Positions 61,884 to 64,000 of a stretch of 64,000 nt of DNA are shown here, piece after piece. Source of the DNA: Leptospira fletcheri (GTDB lineage: Bacteria > Spirochaetota > Leptospiria > Leptospirales > Leptospiraceae); NCBI RefSeq assembly GCF_004769195.1, contig NZ_RQET01000009.1, forward strand, positions 186,001-250,000. The letters run 5' to 3'. Below the pieces are notes generated by a model. It did no database searches. It was not told the origin of the DNA and saw only the letters and a list, made by a program, of their open reading frames with translations. Every line of letters begins with the position of its first letter. The stretch's first letter is position 1. The position numbers were made by a program, and so were the translations under genes.

Positions 61884-62551
61884 TTAATCTCTAATCTTTA
61901 GCATTTGATTCATTTTGTCTAATGACTGTTCAGTTAACTTGATAGCCTCCAATTTTTTCTTCATTGCCTTATGAGCTTCTACGTTGATTAAATCTGCTTG
62001 TTCCTTTTGCTTTTTAGTTCGCGGCATAGGAACAAGTATACTTTTTGTTTGTTCTTCCGTTAATTCATCAACAACGGCACCGTAAATTTTCGATGTTAAC
62101 TGAGCTTGACCAATAGGGGAATTCAAAAAAGCATAAAGATATCCTGAAGTGCATTTTGTTTCATCCGGGATTATTCGCAAAATATGTTCAGAGGCAGCCC
62201 ATCCATCCCAATCATCTTCACATAAAGCAATTCTTCCGAATGTCCCAGAACGAGTTACAAGAATCCAGCCTTTCTTGATAATCCACGATTCGACATTTTT
62301 ATGGGCGGATTTCGAAACATATTTTATGTCTGCCGGTTGAAAATGAACAATATGACTTCCTTGTAAGAAGGGCAATCCATGTGACTATTTTTCAACATTT
62401 CAATAGCATGAACTAACCGAGGGTTAAAATTACTGGCATCAATACGTAAACTTTTATCACTTTTGATTATTTTCGAAGATATCGAAAAATGCTCCACTTG
62501 TGAAGAGAATAGTTCAGCTGAAGATAAATTTGCCGGCGTTTTAATTTTCAT
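61884..62551 (-). pseudogene. type I restriction specificity subunit (HsdS-like) remnant
   Basis: Two frames read in succession. 62324-62551 encodes VEHFSISSKIIKSDKSLRIDASNFNPRLVHAIEMLKNS. 61884-62375 encodes LPFLQGSHIVHFQPADIKYVSK... WILVTRSGTFGRIALCEDDWDGWAASEHILRI and LTEEQTKSILVPMP, a HsdS target-recognition domain with its coiled helix (QADLINVEAHKAMKKKLEAI). The frames join near GGATTGCCC with a single-base shift, and the stretch that normally lies between them is missing. So the gene is both shortened and frameshifted. Confidence 0.7.
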
Positions 62552-62552
62552 C

Positions 62553-63348
62553 TTATACAGTAGTTAACCAATTATGAAAGGCATTGCTCACAATTGGGAT
62601 TTCATCATCCAATGTTGGGAATCCGTCATCACCTATAATTTCAAATTCTTCTGGAGTTTTGTAAAATATAGGATTCCCTCGTTTATCACGACCAGCTGTT
62701 TTAGGGATCGCCATAAATATTTCATAATCTGGTAATACACCGAGTTCCGCCAATCTTTGATCTTCCTTCGATAGTTTTTGCAATAAAGGCTTCCGCTTTT
62801 TGCAAACCTTGATTCGCATATATATAATTATGGCACCTACGAAATGTAGATTTAAGATCAATTGCTGGCACGAGATCTTTAAATATTGGAGGGCGAGGCT
62901 CTAAATCACCGTAATAAGGAAGATCTGTAGTTTCAATAATAGAATTATCTTCCATTTTTTGAAAAACATTCTTTTCTGAACCTGCCCACAAGCCATATTT
63001 ACATAAAGATGAGGCCGCCATGTAAGACTTTAACTGTTCAATACCTTCGGTTTTATCCTTTGGTAAAACGTCAGAACGTTTAACTTCTATTATAATAAAA
63101 ATATTTTCCTGTATTTGCTTTGAGCCATGGTTAAAAATTACTATATCAGCTCTTTTTGAACTGACACCCATTTTAATTTTGAATTCAATTGCGATACTGG
63201 ATTTAGAATAGCCATATTCTTCGACTAAGCTCCTTGCCCATCGTTGACGAATATGTTCTTCAGGTCTGTCGGCTCTTAAACTTCCAGTTATATAGCATTT
63301 AATCTTACCAACCGGAACTAAAGGGACTACATTATTTTTATTTGCCAT
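62553..63348 (-). pseudogene. decayed N6-adenine DNA methyltransferase with HsdR-N-like domain
   Basis: 62722-63348 encodes an HSDR_N-type PD-(D/E)XK domain (EYGYSKSSIAIEFKIKMGVSSKRADIVIF... IFIIIEVKRSDVLP) and the first residues of a methylase (RRCHNYIYANQGLQKAEAF). 62553-62861, in a different frame, encodes the methylase C-terminus (YEIFMAIPKTAGRDKRGNPIFYKTPEEFEI). The whole catalytic core, including NPPF and the SAM motif, is absent. The remnant lies upstream of the HsdS remnant in the same direction, as in an M-S operon. Confidence 0.7.
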
Positions 63349-63614
63349 TGCTACCAGCTTTTAGATTATCAAGCCTTTCACTTGTATTCTATTATTATGT
63401 CAACTAGTCGATATAGTCTGAGGGTTGATTTTCTTGTCAGCTTTTTTCCTTCAAAATTTTGTGAACATCTGCCATAGCTTAGGCCGAGTCAGCCTCAATT
63501 CTATCTATAAAACAGATCCCTTTGAATTTATTTATGCTACCCATCACTTCAGCCTAAATGGACGCAAAGCCAGCCAAGGACAGCTGGCGTCTTAAATGAG
63601 GGGCGCGGCATGGC
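63349..63614. other. non-coding spacer with a hairpin
   Basis: 266 bases between the methyltransferase remnant and the attC-like site at 63615. GCCAGC (63569-63574) and GCTGGC (63583-63588) form a stem, extended outward by GACGC/GCGTC. GCCTAAA at about 63552 precedes it. This could be an eroded short attC or a simple hairpin. I see no gene here. Confidence 0.35.
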
Positions 63615-63769
63615 AGATAACGACCAAGGCTTGACGACGTTTCGCGTGTGCGTAAGCACTTGGCGCGAGACTTGCCACCGCAAGGCGAGTGACAAAGCGA
63701 AATGTGCCGAAGGCCAAGCGAGAGTTGCAAAGCAATCTCGAAGCGCGGCGTCAGAGCCGACAGTTAGGC
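63615..63769 (-). other. attC-like recombination site (site A), long form
   Basis: Left core AGATAAC (63615-63621), right core GTTAGGC (63763-63769), 155 bases. The outer arms are imperfectly complementary: AACGACCAAGGCTTGACG against the reverse complement of GCGTCAGAGCCGACAGTT, with bulged bases as expected for attC. An inner hairpin GAGTTGCAAAGCAATCTC is also present. The RelE/ParE toxin gene stops 14 bases to the right, the hallmark cassette arrangement. Confidence 0.65.
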
Positions 63770-63782
63770 GATGCGACCACCT

Positions 63783-64000
63783 CTATTTGTAACTATCTTT
63801 TCTTTGATCTATATCAACAAAGATTATTAATAACTCGTTATCTTTAATCAAATAAAATAAACGATATTTACCAATTCGATATCTATAAAGACCATCAAAC
63901 TCGCCTTTCAGCTTTTTGATATTAGGTCCAAAAAATGGATTCTTTTTAAGGATTGGATATACATAATCTGTCAGTTTCTTTTGAAGATGAGAGAATTGCC
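63783..64000 (-). CDS. RelE/ParE-family toxin, 5' end outside the window
   Basis: The minus-strand frame reads QFSHLQKKLTDYVYPILKK then NPFFGPNIKKLKGEFDGLY and RYRIGKYRLFYLIKDNELL before IIFVDIDQRKDSYK and stop at 63783. The segment KLKGEFDGLYRYRIGKYRLFY is the RelE/ParE core. The toxin cleaves mRNA or poisons gyrase in the family; which applies is unknown. Its antitoxin should lie beyond the window on the right. Toxin-antitoxin cassettes are known to stabilise integron arrays. Confidence 0.82.
   Translation of the reverse strand, partial: QFSHLQKKLTDYVYPILKKNPFFGPNIKKLKGEFDGLYRYRIGKYRLFYLIKDNELLIIFVDIDQRKDSYK

Noticed and set aside
1..64000. CRISPR arrays, rRNA and tRNA genes
   Set aside because: I looked for regularly spaced short direct repeats and for tRNA or rRNA landmarks on both strands and saw none; a covariance scan would be more reliable.

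Overview
The window looks like chromosomal DNA from a spirochaete of the genus Leptospira. I infer this from the general character of the proteins: RecBCD, a 7TM-DISM diguanylate cyclase, a very large HAMP/class III cyclase, an LpxH-like phosphoesterase, and many small SRPBCC and DoxX proteins. There is no rRNA or other hard taxonomic marker, so the genus is an inference.

Layout. From 1 to 36 kb the DNA is gene-dense and housekeeping-like: an HtrA-type protease, apt, htpX, an operon of a CapD-type dehydratase, an SspB-like adaptor and an NCS2 permease, a STAS/zinc-ribbon protein, a large class III cyclase, a complete recC-recB-recD operon, a TfoX-N protein, an Rrf2 regulator with an SDR, a polysaccharide deacetylase, a GGDEF protein, an acyl-CoA synthetase, an FMN glutamate-synthase-like protein, a glycerophosphodiesterase, a thioesterase, an RRM RNA-binding protein and an FAD dehydrogenase. 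From 36 to 50 kb there is a block of small accessory genes: five SRPBCC (AHSA1-like) proteins, two DoxX proteins, two ArsR-type repressors, two AraC regulators, a RibD-C reductase, an MFS pump and methyltransferases. The two ArsR genes carry nearly the same palindromic operator over their start codons, so parts of this block probably answer to the same or related repressors.

From about 50 kb to the end the DNA changes character. It is richer in A and T, most genes are small, mutually unrelated and on the minus strand, and gaps carry structured repeats. At least four of these repeats (56195-56303, 57068-57178, 59054-59149, 63615-63769) look like integron attC recombination sites. Each has a RYYYAAC-like left end, most have a GTTRRRY right end, the arms between are imperfectly complementary, and a minus-strand gene stops 7-43 bases from the right end. 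The cargo (VOC, GFA, reductase, extra methionine aminopeptidase, DUF559-like nuclease, DUF1493 protein, quinone oxidoreductase, RelE/ParE toxin) is typical of gene cassettes. No integrase lies in the window. I read this as a cassette array without a visible integrase (CALIN-like), and it is the most interesting part of the window. A decayed restriction-modification locus (61884-63348) and a protein of six near-identical 22-residue Cys repeats (52078-52599) lie in the same region.
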